Assembly: GCF_000308795.1 (NCBI RefSeq)
Contig: NZ_BAGK01000130.1
Coordinates: 1 to 46,526 of the forward strand
Length of the DNA: 46,526 nucleotides
DNA from: Nocardia thailandica NBRC 100428
GTDB lineage: Bacteria > Actinomycetota > Actinomycetes > Mycobacteriales > Mycobacteriaceae
Direction: 5' to 3'
Every line of letters starts with the position of its first letter. Within the stretch, counting starts at the first letter, position 1. A program made the translations under genes and the position numbers. This document shows, piece by piece, positions 1 to 10,408 of the stretch. The notes under the pieces were generated by a model. It was not told where the DNA came from. It did not search any database and was given only the letters and a program-made list of their open reading frames with translations.

Positions 1-40
1 ACCGCGAGAAAACGGCGGCCCCCGCCTGACCCGAACCCGA

Positions 41-86
41 AACGGCCGTACGCCGGACCGGATCCCCGGTCCGGCGTACGGCCGTT
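41..86 (-). terminator. Long hairpin terminator downstream of cobN
   Basis: A perfect 21-bp inverted repeat (41-61 pairing with 66-86) with a 4-base loop starts 7 bp beyond the cobN stop codon. There is only a short T stretch after the stem in the cobN direction, so it is a strong-stem, U-poor terminator of the kind common in high-GC actinobacteria. It could also protect the mRNA 3' end. Confidence 0.7.
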
Positions 87-92
87 CGCGGC

Positions 93-3800
<3,708 letters not shown>

Positions 3801-3829
3801 AGGGGACCTTCCTTGGGTGACGCGCCCGG

Positions 3830-3925
3830 CGGTGTGTGCTCGCCGGTGAGGGTCTGGCTGTGACAGTGGCGCGACCGCCCGGAATCCCACCGGTTTCCTC
3901 GTCGCCCGCCGAGCACCGTCATGCT
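3830..3925 (-). promoter_or_regulatory. Cobalamin (B12) riboswitch upstream of cobN
   Basis: Read on the minus strand, the leader contains the conserved cobalamin-riboswitch core: GAGGAAACCGGTG, then GGGATTCCGGGCGG, then the B12-box CGCCACTGTCA, in the correct order and spacing. The closing helix P1 can be formed by GTGCTC (3911-3916) pairing with GAGCAC (3836-3841). It ends about 20 bases before the cobN ribosome binding site, so it probably acts by hiding that site when adenosylcobalamin is bound; no U-tailed terminator is visible. Confidence 0.92.
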
Positions 3926-4004
3926 AGCGGCCGACCCGCGCGGCCGGGCCCCCGACCTGTGGCGCTCCCGTTCCACCGTTCTCGCACAGCGTAATTCGAT
4001 TTCA

Positions 4005-4018
4005 ATACAGCCCTGTAT
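4005..4018. promoter_or_regulatory. Palindromic operator candidate (ATACAG-CC-CTGTAT)
   Basis: A perfect 6+2+6 inverted repeat sits 36 bp before the ABM monooxygenase gene, inside a longer imperfect dyad reaching ATTCGAT on the left and ATCGTAAT on the right. Size and symmetry fit a TetR-family operator, and a TetR-type gene lies 0.4 kb downstream. Which regulator binds is inference. Confidence 0.5.
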
Positions 4019-4053
4019 CGTAATGGGGACCGTCCGAGCCGGAGGAGAATCCC

Positions 4054-4350
4054 ATGATCGTCGAGTACATCCGCTACACCGTCGGGGCCGACCGGGCCGA
4101 GGCGTTCCTCGCCGCCTACGACACCGCCGCCGAGGTCCTGGACGCGGACCCACACTGCCTGGCCTACGAGATCGCCCGGGGCGTGGAGGAGCCGGAGCAC
4201 TTCGTGGTGCGCATCGAATGGGACTCGGTGCGCGGCCACGAGGAGGGCTTCCGCACCAGCCCGGCGTTCGGGCGCTTCTTCGCCGCCGTCCGCCCCTTCT
4301 TCGGCGACATCCAGGAGATGAAGCACTACGCGGTGCACCGCTCCGCGTAG
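4054..4350 (+). CDS. Putative antibiotic biosynthesis monooxygenase (ABM) family protein
   Basis: A 98-aa protein of the dimeric alpha/beta-barrel ABM/quinol-monooxygenase type. Characteristic features are the N-terminal strand MIVEYIRYTV, the middle LAYEIARGVEEPEHFVVRIEWDS and a C-terminal aromatic stretch PFFGDIQEMKHY. Members oxidise quinol-like or polycyclic compounds without a cofactor; the substrate here is unknown. A strong GGAGGAG ribosome binding site lies 7 bp before the ATG. It is followed, after 60 bp, by a TetR-type gene in the same direction and preceded by a palindromic operator candidate, so a repressor-controlled small detoxification unit is plausible. Confidence is high for the fold and low for the reaction. 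Confidence 0.82.
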   Translation: MIVEYIRYTVGADRAEAFLAAYDTAAEVLDADPHCLAYEIARGVEEPEHFVVRIEWDSVRGHEEGFRTSPAFGRFFAAVRPFFGDIQEMKHYAVHRSA

Positions 4351-4376
4351 TTCCCGGACCACCGGCCGCGCGGCCT

Positions 4377-4382
4377 TACAGT
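4377..4382 (+). promoter_or_regulatory. -10 box (TACAGT) giving a leaderless start
   Basis: TACAGT is followed after 6 bases by ATG at 4389, the spacing seen for leaderless mRNAs in this window. That ATG opens an eight-codon reading frame (MHRHGGPR) whose TGA overlaps the GTG start of the TetR gene at 4412, so the TetR gene may be translated by coupling to a leader peptide. Confidence 0.5.
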
Positions 4383-4411
4383 ACGGGGATGCACCGACAC
4401 GGCGGCCCGCG

Positions 4412-4985
4412 GTGACCGGCCGGACCCGCGACGACGGGATCGACGCCCGCATCCTGGCCGTGGCGGGCCGGCACCTGGCCCGCCACGGCTACGCGGGCAT
4501 GTCCCTGGCCGCGGTGGCCGCGGAGGCCGAGACCACCCGCCAGGCCCTCTACCGCCGCTGGCCGACCAAGGCCGCCCTCGCCGACGCCGTCGTCGCCACC
4601 CTCGGCCCCGCCGACACCCCCGCGCCCCCCGCACGCGTTCGACGCGCTCGTCGCCGAACTCACCGCGTTCTCCCACGACATCACCCGCCCGGGCCGCCTG
4701 TCGCTGGTCGGCACCATGCTCCAGGACACCACCGATCAGCGGGTCCTCGACCGCTACCGCCGCACCGTGATCGCGCCGCGGCGATCCCGCCTGCGCGCGA
4801 TCCTGGAATCCGCTCGCGCGGCGGGGGAGATCGACGCGGGCGCCGACCTCGAGGTCGCGCTGACGATGTGCACCGGCAGCTGGTACGGGCGTGCCCTGGC
4901 CGGCGAGCCGGTGCCCGGCGACTGGCCACGGCGGACGGCGGCGCTGGTGTGGCGGGCGCTCGGGGGTGTACCGCCCGGACCGTGA
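4412..4985 (+). pseudogene. TetR-family regulator interrupted by a frameshift
   Basis: The first 71 codons encode a good TetR helix-turn-helix (DARILAVAGRHLARHGYAGM, then ETTRQALYRRWPTKAALADAVVA). The reading frame then runs into arginine/proline-rich nonsense, while the +1-shifted frame from about 4632 to 4985 encodes the matching ligand-binding half (HAFDALVAELTAFSHDITRP, later GRLSLVGTMLQDTTDQRVL and a closing ALVWRAL). Removing one C from the C6 run at 4625-4630 would restore a single 190-aa protein, the normal length of the family. The start is GTG 4412, overlapping the stop of a tiny leader frame. It lies downstream of an ABM monooxygenase gene and a palindromic operator candidate. Either a recent loss-of-function mutation or a homopolymer sequencing error explains it; the sequence alone cannot decide. 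Confidence 0.8.
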
Positions 4986-5002
4986 ATGCCGCCCTCGGCC
5001 GG

Positions 5003-6160
5003 TCAGCGCGGGCCCGGCCGGTCCGCCGGGCCCTCGGGGTCGATCGGCATGGCGAGGGTGAGCAGGTCGCCGTCGTCGGCGGAGCGGACGCGGGCGGGGA
5101 GGTCGCGGCCGGTGAACTCGAGCATGACGTCGGGGCCGACGCCGCCGGTGACGGCCGGGTGCAGGACGGTGATGTCGAAGTGCACGGTGAGGTCGTCGCC
5201 GGTCGTCGTCGCGGCGAGCCGGGCGGGTTCGGCGCCCGGCGTGCCCACCTCGACGGTGCCCGATCCGGATCGGAGGCGCAGGCGGACGACCCGGTCGTGG
5301 TGGGCGTCGAGCACGCGCAGCAGGTCGGCGCGGGCGAGGACGGCGCGGGTGCGGACCGGGCCGAGGCCGTCGAGGACGACCCGGTGGTCCGGGAACGCGG
5401 CGCCCGGCGCGCCGCAGCGCCGGGTCTCCCCGTCCGCGCCGACGGCGAGCTCCTCGCCGGCCGCCCGCAGGGTGATCTCGGGGCGCCGCCGCACCCACGA
5501 CAGCAGGGCGCGCAGGTCCCCGGCCGTCGCGGTCACCGCCCACGGCACGCCCGCGGGCGCCGCGATCCGGACGGTGCGCAGCGTCAGTCGGTAGCGGTCC
5601 GTCGCGACGAGCACCAGCGCGGATTCCGCCGCCTCCAGACGCACCGCGTCCAGCACGGGCAGCTCCGGATCGACCACCGTCGCCGGAAGAACCTGCTCGA
5701 CGGCCGCGGCGAACGCGGGGCCGCCGAGGCGGATCTCCCCCGCGGGCTCGCCGGGCGCAGGCCGCGGGTCCGGGGCCGCCGGGGAGACGGCCGCAGCGAC
5801 CGGTCGGCTCGGCGAATCGTCCGGCAGCAGAGCCGACTTGGCGGCCCGGGCGGCGGCACGGAGGTCGGCGAGGTGGCGGGTGGCGGCGTCGAGTCGGGTG
5901 TCGATGAGGTCGGCGGCGGCGCGGGGGTCGGGCTCGGCGAGGACGGCGGTGACGTCGGCGAGCGGCAGGCCCGCGGCGCGCAGCTGCCGGACCATGCGGG
6001 CGACGGGGATCTGGGCGGGGTCGTAGTAGCGGTAGCCGGTCGCGTCGTCGACGGCCGCGGGCACGAGCACGCCCGCGTCGTCGTAGAAGCGCAGGGCGGT
6101 CGCGGTCAGGCCGCAGGCGCGGGCGAAGGCGCCGATGGTGAGCAGGTCGGAGTCGATCAC
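5003..6160 (-). CDS. MerR-family regulator fused to a DNA sliding-clamp (DnaN)-like region
   Basis: 385 aa. Residues 5-75 are a MerR winged helix (LTIGAFARACGLTATALRFY, then GYRYYDPAQIP), followed by a helical coiled-coil-like stretch at 80-112 and a Pro/Ala linker to about 145. Residues 147-375 resemble domains 2 and 3 of the DNA polymerase III beta clamp: PVLDAVRLE followed by LVLVATDRYRLTLR (185-195), FPDHRVVLDGL (256-266) at the domain boundary, then DVMLEFTGRDLPARVR and a final LTLAMPI matching the clamp C-terminus. No counterpart of clamp domain 1 is seen. The GTG start lies 6 bases after a -10 box in a MerR-type promoter with a 19-bp spacer, so the gene probably autoregulates. No target gene sits beside it: it ends 17 bp from a convergent TetR gene. 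The ligand or partner is unknown. Confidence 0.85.
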   Translation of the reverse strand: MIDSDLLTIGAFARACGLTATALRFYDDAGVLVPAAVDDATGYRYYDPAQIPVARMVRQLRAAGLPLADVTAVLAEPDPRAAADLIDTRLDAATRHLADLRAAARAAKSALLPDDSPSRPVAAAVSPAAPDPRPAPGEPAGEIRLGGPAFAAAVEQVLPATVVDPELPVLDAVRLEAAESALVLVATDRYRLTLRTVRIAAPAGVPWAVTATAGDLRALLSWVRRRPEITLRAAGEELAVGADGETRRCGAPGAAFPDHRVVLDGLGPVRTRAVLARADLLRVLDAHHDRVVRLRLRSGSGTVEVGTPGAEPARLAATTTGDDLTVHFDITVLHPAVTGGVGPDVMLEFTGRDLPARVRSADDGDLLTLAMPIDPEGPADRPGPR

Positions 6161-6166
6161 GCGCTC

Positions 6167-6197
6167 AGCCTGCGGCTTCGAGCGACTCGAAGGTCAA
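6167..6197 (-). promoter_or_regulatory. MerR-type promoter with 19-bp spacer and dyad operator
   Basis: On the minus strand TTGACC (-35, 6192-6197) and CAGGCT (-10, 6167-6172) are separated by 19 bp. The spacer region carries a perfect 7+3+7 palindrome (6176-6192; CTTCGAG and CTCGAAG around TCG). This over-long spacer with a central dyad is the hallmark of MerR-activated promoters. The GTG start of the MerR-clamp gene follows the -10 box by 6 bases, so the transcript is probably leaderless. Confidence 0.72.
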
Positions 6198-6205
6198 GGG
6201 CCGGT

Positions 6206-6883
6206 TCAGGGGTGCGCGGGGGCCGCCTCGCCGGCGCGCAGGCCCTCGGGCGAGCCGGTGCCCAGGGAGCGGTGCACGTTGTTGATCACCGAGTTGCCCA
6301 GCGCGTAGTTGCCGGTCCCGCCGATGACCGCGCCGACACCCGCGGGCACGACCGAACCGAACAGCAGCAGCGTGCGCTTGAGCAGGAAGTTGACCAGGAA
6401 GCGCTTGGCGGGCGAGTCGGGCATCGACGCCAGGCCGGGCACCCGGTCCACGACGACCGAGAACCACTGCTTGGAGGAGTGGCCCGCGGTCTGCTGCAGC
6501 GCGCTGGTTCCGGCCTTGCCCAGCACGATCTCGGAGACCATGTGCCTGCGGCGGCTGTCGCCGTCGTCGACCCCGTACGCCGCGGCGATGCCGCTGCCGA
6601 GCAGGGCCGAGGCCTCGAGGAAGATCGCACTGTCGGCGAAGGACAGCACGACACCGAGCACGGTCCCGACGCCGGGGATCACCGCGCTCAGGCCGACCGC
6701 GACGCCGCTGGTGGTGACGACGCCGAGATACTGGCGCTCCAGGCGCCGCGTGAGTTCCTGGGTCGACCGGTCCGGGTGGCGGCGCCCGAGCCACGCGACA
6801 TAGGAGTCGGCCAGCGGGGCCTGCCGCGCCGAGACCCGGTCGAGCGCGGACACGAATCCCTTGTCGAACCATTCACGCAGCAT
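6206..6883 (-). CDS. Membrane-associated EcsC-like protein of unknown function
   Basis: 225 aa. The N-terminal third is charged and helical (MLREWFDKGFVSALDRVSAR). Two glycine-rich hydrophobic stretches follow (about 55-95, containing VIPGVGTVLGVVLSFADSAI, and about 170-200, containing VVPAGVGAVIGGTGNYALGN). The second, with its GG-GNY-LG pattern, resembles the C-terminus of EcsC-family proteins, which are poorly understood membrane-associated proteins. No signal peptide is seen. The ATG at 6883 has GAGAGGT 7 bp upstream. The gene is followed by the promoter of the MerR-clamp gene in the same direction. Family assignment is tentative. Confidence 0.65.
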   Translation of the reverse strand: MLREWFDKGFVSALDRVSARQAPLADSYVAWLGRRHPDRSTQELTRRLERQYLGVVTTSGVAVGLSAVIPGVGTVLGVVLSFADSAIFLEASALLGSGIAAAYGVDDGDSRRRHMVSEIVLGKAGTSALQQTAGHSSKQWFSVVVDRVPGLASMPDSPAKRFLVNFLLKRTLLLFGSVVPAGVGAVIGGTGNYALGNSVINNVHRSLGTGSPEGLRAGEAAPAHP

Positions 6884-6904
6884 CGGCGACCTCTCGGAAG
6901 CGTT

Positions 6905-6924
6905 GGGGGCGGGATCGCCCCCAC
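6905..6924 (-). terminator. Hairpin downstream of the NTF2-like gene
   Basis: An 8-bp perfect G/C stem (6905-6912 with 6917-6924, 4-base loop) lies 12 bp beyond the stop of the NTF2-like gene. It has no T tail, so termination is inferred from position and stem strength only. Confidence 0.45.
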
Positions 6925-6936
6925 CCTACCGGCCGC

Positions 6937-7374
6937 TCAGGTCAGATCGGCGTTGCCGTCGACGACTTTGAGCAGGTAGTGGAACTTCGCGACCCGCCAG
7001 GCGCCGTCGACCCTGGTGAGCGCGAGATCGTAGCTGCCGACGAAGGTGCGGGTGACGCCGTTCACCGCGGCGTTGTTCACGTGGACGGCGATGGAATCGG
7101 CGTGCACGCGCGCCTGGTCGCCGTCGAGGTCGATCAGGTGGTTGCCGGACTGGTGGTGGATGGCGTCGAGGGGGTCGAGGCCGGCCTGCCAGTCGGCGAC
7201 GATGTCCTTCGCCGGGCGCAGCGACTGCCCCGCCCCGAAGCCGCCGTCGAAGTCGACCTCGTCGGCGAAGACGGTGGTCAGCTCGTCCCAGCGCTTCTGG
7301 TCGCAGTAGACGAACATGCGGGTGACGGCGTCGATGATGGCGAATCTGTCGGCGAGGGCGGCGATTTCGGTCAT
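6937..7374 (-). CDS. SnoaL/NTF2-like (nuclear transport factor 2 fold) protein
   Basis: 145 aa, the usual size of this small cone-shaped fold. Typical elements are the N-terminal helix with AALADRFAIIDAVTRMFVYC, the WDELTTVFADEVDFD segment, the conserved histidine pair in AIHHQSGNHLIDLDGDQA and the C-terminal strand GAWRVAKFHYLLKVVDG. Related proteins include SnoaL-like polyketide cyclases, ketosteroid isomerases and scytalone dehydratase-like enzymes; the exact reaction cannot be read from the sequence. The ATG at 7374 is the only well-placed start. It is divergent from cobG with a 108-bp shared upstream region and has no obvious link to cobalamin synthesis. Confidence 0.85.
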   Translation of the reverse strand: MTEIAALADRFAIIDAVTRMFVYCDQKRWDELTTVFADEVDFDGGFGAGQSLRPAKDIVADWQAGLDPLDAIHHQSGNHLIDLDGDQARVHADSIAVHVNNAAVNGVTRTFVGSYDLALTRVDGAWRVAKFHYLLKVVDGNADLT

Positions 7375-7482
7375 GGGGGTGACAGTAGGCGGCGCCGCCG
7401 CCGCGCTCCACTCGAACACCGCCCGCCTGCGGCGCCGACCGCGCCGGTCGCGCGGCGGCGCGGGTCGTAGGCTGGACGCATC

Positions 7483-8676
7483 ATGACCCGTGACACCCCC
7501 GACGCCTGCCCGGGCGTGCTGCGCCTGCACCAGGCGGCCGACGGTCCCCTGGCCCGGATCCGGCTCCCCGGCGGACGGCTCGAACCCGCCCAGACGCAGG
7601 CGCTGGCCGAGGCGGCGCGCGACCTCGGCGACGGCGCCATCGAGCTGACCTCGCGCGGCAACGTGCAGCTGCGCCGGGTCGGCGACGCGGACGCGCTGGC
7701 GCGGCGGCTGGCGGCGGCCGGGCTGCTGCCCAGCGCCACGCACGAGCGGGTCCGCAACATCGTGGCCTCCCCGCTGTCGGGCCGGGTCGGCGGCTGGGCC
7801 GACGTGCACCCGCTGGCCGCCGCGCTCGACGCCGGGATCCAGGGCGATCCGCGCCTGTCCGGGCTGCCGGGCCGGGTGCTGTTCACCCTCGACGACGGGC
7901 GCGGTGACGTCAGCACGCTGCGCGGTGACATCGGCATCCAGGCGCTCGGCGCGGACGAGTTCGCGCTGCTGCTGGCCGGCGCCGACACCGGGATCCGGGT
8001 GACGGCGGCCCGGGCGGTGGAGGTGATGCTCGACGCCGCGCGCGGTTTCCTTGACCTGCGCGGCGCCGGTGCCGCCGGGCAGTGGCGGCTGCACGAGATC
8101 GAGGGTGGCGCGGAACGGGTCGCCGAGGCGCTCGCCCTGTCCCCGGTCGCGGGCCGGGTCGCGCTCGGCGACACCCACGACCTCCCCATCGGCTGGCTCG
8201 CGCAGGACGACGGCCTGGTGAGCCTGGGCGCGGGTGTCCCGCTGGGCTCGCTGCCCGCGCGCACGGCGGAGTTCCTCGCCGCGGTCGAACGCCCGCTGTT
8301 CGTGACCCCGTGGCGCAGTGTGGTGCTCGCCGACATGGACGAGGGCACCGCAGAGACCGTGGTGCGCGTGCTCGCCCCGCTCGGCCTGATCTTCGACGCC
8401 GCCTCGCCGTGGCTGCGGGTCAGCGCGTGCGCCGGGCGACCGGGGTGCGCGAAGTCGCTGACCGACGTGCGGGCCGACGCGGCGGCGGCGGTCGAATCCG
8501 GGCGGGTGCGCCTCGACCGCGGGACCGTCCCGCCGCCCGGGGACGTGGTGCCCGCGGCCGAGGTCGAGGTCGGCGGCAGGCAGCACTGGTCGGGCTGCGA
8601 GCGGCGCTGCGGGCGGCCGCGCGGTCCGGTCACCGATGTCGTCGCGACCGCCGGGGGGTACCGCGTCGAGGAGTGA
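7483..8676 (+). CDS. cobG: Precorrin-3B synthase CobG
   Basis: Monooxygenase of the aerobic B12 pathway that hydroxylates precorrin-3A at C20 and forms the gamma-lactone. The 397-aa protein is a shortened relative of sulfite/nitrite reductases: an N-terminal ferredoxin-like half (GAIELTSRGNVQLRR, residues 51-65) and a C-terminal Fe-S/siroheme site with cysteines at 316 and 322 (ACAGRPGC) and 372 and 376 (GCERRC), the C-X5-C...C-X3-C pattern expected for the 4Fe-4S cluster. A TAGGCT -10-like box lies 9 bases before the ATG, so the leader is at most a few bases. Unlike cobN it has no riboswitch. M. tuberculosis Rv2064 is in the same order (cobG, cobH, cobIJ), but here three other genes separate cobG from cobH. 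Confidence 0.94.
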   Translation: MTRDTPDACPGVLRLHQAADGPLARIRLPGGRLEPAQTQALAEAARDLGDGAIELTSRGNVQLRRVGDADALARRLAAAGLLPSATHERVRNIVASPLSGRVGGWADVHPLAAALDAGIQGDPRLSGLPGRVLFTLDDGRGDVSTLRGDIGIQALGADEFALLLAGADTGIRVTAARAVEVMLDAARGFLDLRGAGAAGQWRLHEIEGGAERVAEALALSPVAGRVALGDTHDLPIGWLAQDDGLVSLGAGVPLGSLPARTAEFLAAVERPLFVTPWRSVVLADMDEGTAETVVRVLAPLGLIFDAASPWLRVSACAGRPGCAKSLTDVRADAAAAVESGRVRLDRGTVPPPGDVVPAAEVEVGGRQHWSGCERRCGRPRGPVTDVVATAGGYRVEE

Positions 8677-8679
8677 GCG

Positions 8680-9525
8680 TCAGTGCAGCTCCAGCGTGCA
8701 GCACTTGATGCCGCCGCCGCCCTTCAGCAGTTCGGACAGGTCGACCGGGATCGGGACGAAACCGCGGTCGCCGAGCTGGGCGGCCAGGCCCGGCGCGTGC
8801 GGGGTCAGGAAGACGTGGCGGCCGTCGCTGACCCCGTTGAGCCCAAGGACCAGGGCGTCGGCCTCGCTCGCGACGATCGCGTCCGGGTAGAGCGTCTCGA
8901 GCACGTCGCGGGCGGCGGCGGAGAAGGCGGGCGGGTAGTAGGCGATCGTGGTGTCGTCGAGAACCATGAGCGCGGTGTCGAGGTGATAGAAGCGCGGGTC
9001 GACGAGCTCGAGCGAGACCACCGGCAGCGCGAAGAACTCCTGCACCTCGGCGTGCGCGCCGAGGTGACAGCGGAACCCCATCCCGGCCAGGATGCGCTGC
9101 CCGGCGACCGCGAAATCGCCCTCGCCCTCGTTGTGTTCCCCCGCGACCGCGAGCCGGGAGTGCCCGTTGGCGGCGAACCAGCGGTGGAACGCCGGGCCCT
9201 CGGGGCCGCGTTCGGGATGGGCGAAGCGGGCCGAGAGGGTGCGCCCGCCGACGGACAGGCCGCTGTTGGCGGCGAACACCATGTCGGGCAGGCCCGGCTC
9301 GCCCGGCACCACCTGGACCCGGTGCCCGAATTCCTCGTAGGTCTCGCGCAGCACGGTCCACTGGGCCAGGGCCCGGGCGCGGTCGACCGGCTCGCCCGGG
9401 TTCATCCACGGGTTGATGGCGTAGGCGACGTCGAAGTACTCCGGCGAGCACAGGACGAAGCGGCGCGGGGTGGCGACGCGCAGCGGGGTCGGTTCGGGGG
9501 CGCGGAGCCCGGTGACGACGGTCAA
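8680..9525 (-). CDS. DDAH-like amidinohydrolase (arginine deiminase superfamily)
   Basis: 281 aa, the length of dimethylarginine dimethylaminohydrolases. It shows the superfamily catalytic signature: acidic residue in LPDMVFAANSGL (D81), the EGEGDF turn (133-138), histidine in FYHLDTALMVL (H181) and a C-terminal cysteine in GGGGIKCCT (C275, possibly C276). Such enzymes hydrolyse methylated arginines or arginine-like amidines to citrulline or ornithine derivatives. The TTG start at 9525 is chosen because GGGAGG lies 6 bases upstream; no ATG/GTG is suitably placed. In M. tuberculosis the related Rv2323c sits next to the AsnC/Lrp gene Rv2324; here an Lrp gene lies 0.9 kb away with a glycolipid-binding-fold gene between. 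An inverted-repeat operator candidate lies 43 bp upstream. Confidence 0.85.
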   Translation of the reverse strand: MTVVTGLRAPEPTPLRVATPRRFVLCSPEYFDVAYAINPWMNPGEPVDRARALAQWTVLRETYEEFGHRVQVVPGEPGLPDMVFAANSGLSVGGRTLSARFAHPERGPEGPAFHRWFAANGHSRLAVAGEHNEGEGDFAVAGQRILAGMGFRCHLGAHAEVQEFFALPVVSLELVDPRFYHLDTALMVLDDTTIAYYPPAFSAAARDVLETLYPDAIVASEADALVLGLNGVSDGRHVFLTPHAPGLAAQLGDRGFVPIPVDLSELLKGGGGIKCCTLELH

Positions 9526-9567
9526 GGGGAACCTCCCGTGACACAGGCGGACGGTTCCCACGACAGT

Positions 9568-9600
9568 ATTCGGCGTTCCGTTGCACCGGATACACCGAAT
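9568..9600. promoter_or_regulatory. Imperfect dyad upstream of the DDAH gene, possible Lrp operator
   Basis: A 33-bp sequence beginning ATTCGGCGT and ending ACACCGAAT is an imperfect palindrome (9 of the 12 outer positions symmetric). It is centred about 60 bp upstream of the DDAH start and lies between that gene and the Lrp/AsnC cluster. Lrp regulators typically bind such loose dyads; assignment to the Lrp gene at 10409 is inference. Confidence 0.45.
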
Positions 9601-9648
9601 CATTGCGTTGTCCGGGCCGGACCCGGTGATTCGTTGCGTGGTCGCGGG

Positions 9649-10263
9649 TCAGGGCAGGCGCCGGGCCAGGTGCTCGTAGTCGCGGACGAGCCCGTCCTCG
9701 TCCACGGTCAGCTGGGCGGTGAAATCCCGTGCGGCAGATGCGTATTCGATCAGCGCCGCGTCCCCGGCCCGGCCGCCCGGGGTGTAGACCTGGTCGCTGC
9801 GCAGCACCCGTAGCGACGGCACCTCCACCCAGGCCATGACGAAGGCGCGCGGCGGGCCCGCGGGGGCGCGGTGCAGGTCGTGGCGCAGGATCGGCATGGT
9901 GTTGGTCAGCGGGCACAGGCCGAGGTCGCAGTCGAGTGCCCCGGCGACCGCGCGCGGGTCGGCGAGGCCGGGCGCGGGCAGGTCCGCGGGCGGCGCGCCG
10001 TCGGCCGTCGCGACGGCCGACCACGCCCCGGACCCGTCGCGGTCCAGCCGCAGGCTCCGCGACCATCCCGCGCCCCGCACGGTCACCGCGAGCACGCGGG
10101 TGACCCACCCCGGACCGGTGTCCAGCGACCAGGCCGTCACGTAGTCGGCCGCGCGCGAGGTGCCAAGGGCCGTCAGGGCATCGGCGCGCAGCGTCACCGA
10201 GGCCGCGTCGAGGCGGCCCGGCTCGTCGACGCCGGTCCAGGCGATCGTCCGTCGTGTGGTCAT
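9649..10263 (-). CDS. Putative glycolipid-binding domain protein (PA1994-like)
   Basis: 204 aa. It is recognised by the family pattern of putative glycolipid-binding proteins: an early aromatic [18 protein letters not shown], the central [20 protein letters not shown] (about 128-147) and [20 protein letters not shown] (about 158-177). The fold resembles LolA/LppX-like half barrels by published annotation, but this protein has no signal peptide and so is cytoplasmic. The function is unknown. The ATG at 10263 has GGAGAGG 8 bp upstream. It is divergent from the Lrp/AsnC regulator with a 145-bp shared region and lies in the same direction as the DDAH gene, so Lrp control is plausible. Confidence 0.82.
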   Translation of the reverse strand: MTTRRTIAWTGVDEPGRLDAASVTLRADALTALGTSRAADYVTAWSLDTGPGWVTRVLAVTVRGAGWSRSLRLDRDGSGAWSAVATADGAPPADLPAPGLADPRAVAGALDCDLGLCPLTNTMPILRHDLHRAPAGPPRAFVMAWVEVPSLRVLRSDQVYTPGGRAGDAALIEYASAARDFTAQLTVDEDGLVRDYEHLARRLP

Positions 10264-10291
10264 GGCGGTGTCCTCTCCGGATCGGTCGGGT

Positions 10292-10315
10292 GCCCGGGGA
10301 TTCGGTTCCCCGGGC
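10292..10315. promoter_or_regulatory. Hairpin in the divergent glycolipid-binding/Lrp intergenic region
   Basis: A 9-bp perfect stem (10292-10300 with 10307-10315, loop TTCGGT). A self-complementary 12-mer CGCATCGATGCG follows at 10357-10368, 41 bp before the Lrp start. Either may be an operator or a leader structure; no direct evidence separates these. Confidence 0.35.
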
Positions 10316-10408
10316 CGGGTCCGCGTTACGGCGGCCCGCGCCGACCGCCGTGCGCGCGCATCGATGCGATGATGACGGCTCAGCGTGTCACCGACCGCAG
10401 GGAGCCAC

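Noticed and set aside
7375..7482. Possible second cobalamin riboswitch before cobG
   Set aside because: The 108-bp region lacks CGCCACTG and the GGAAACCGGTG block on either strand.
10385..10408. GTG 10385 as the Lrp start
   Set aside because: It adds eight unconserved residues, whereas GTG 10409 has AGGGAG just upstream and gives the family-typical opening.
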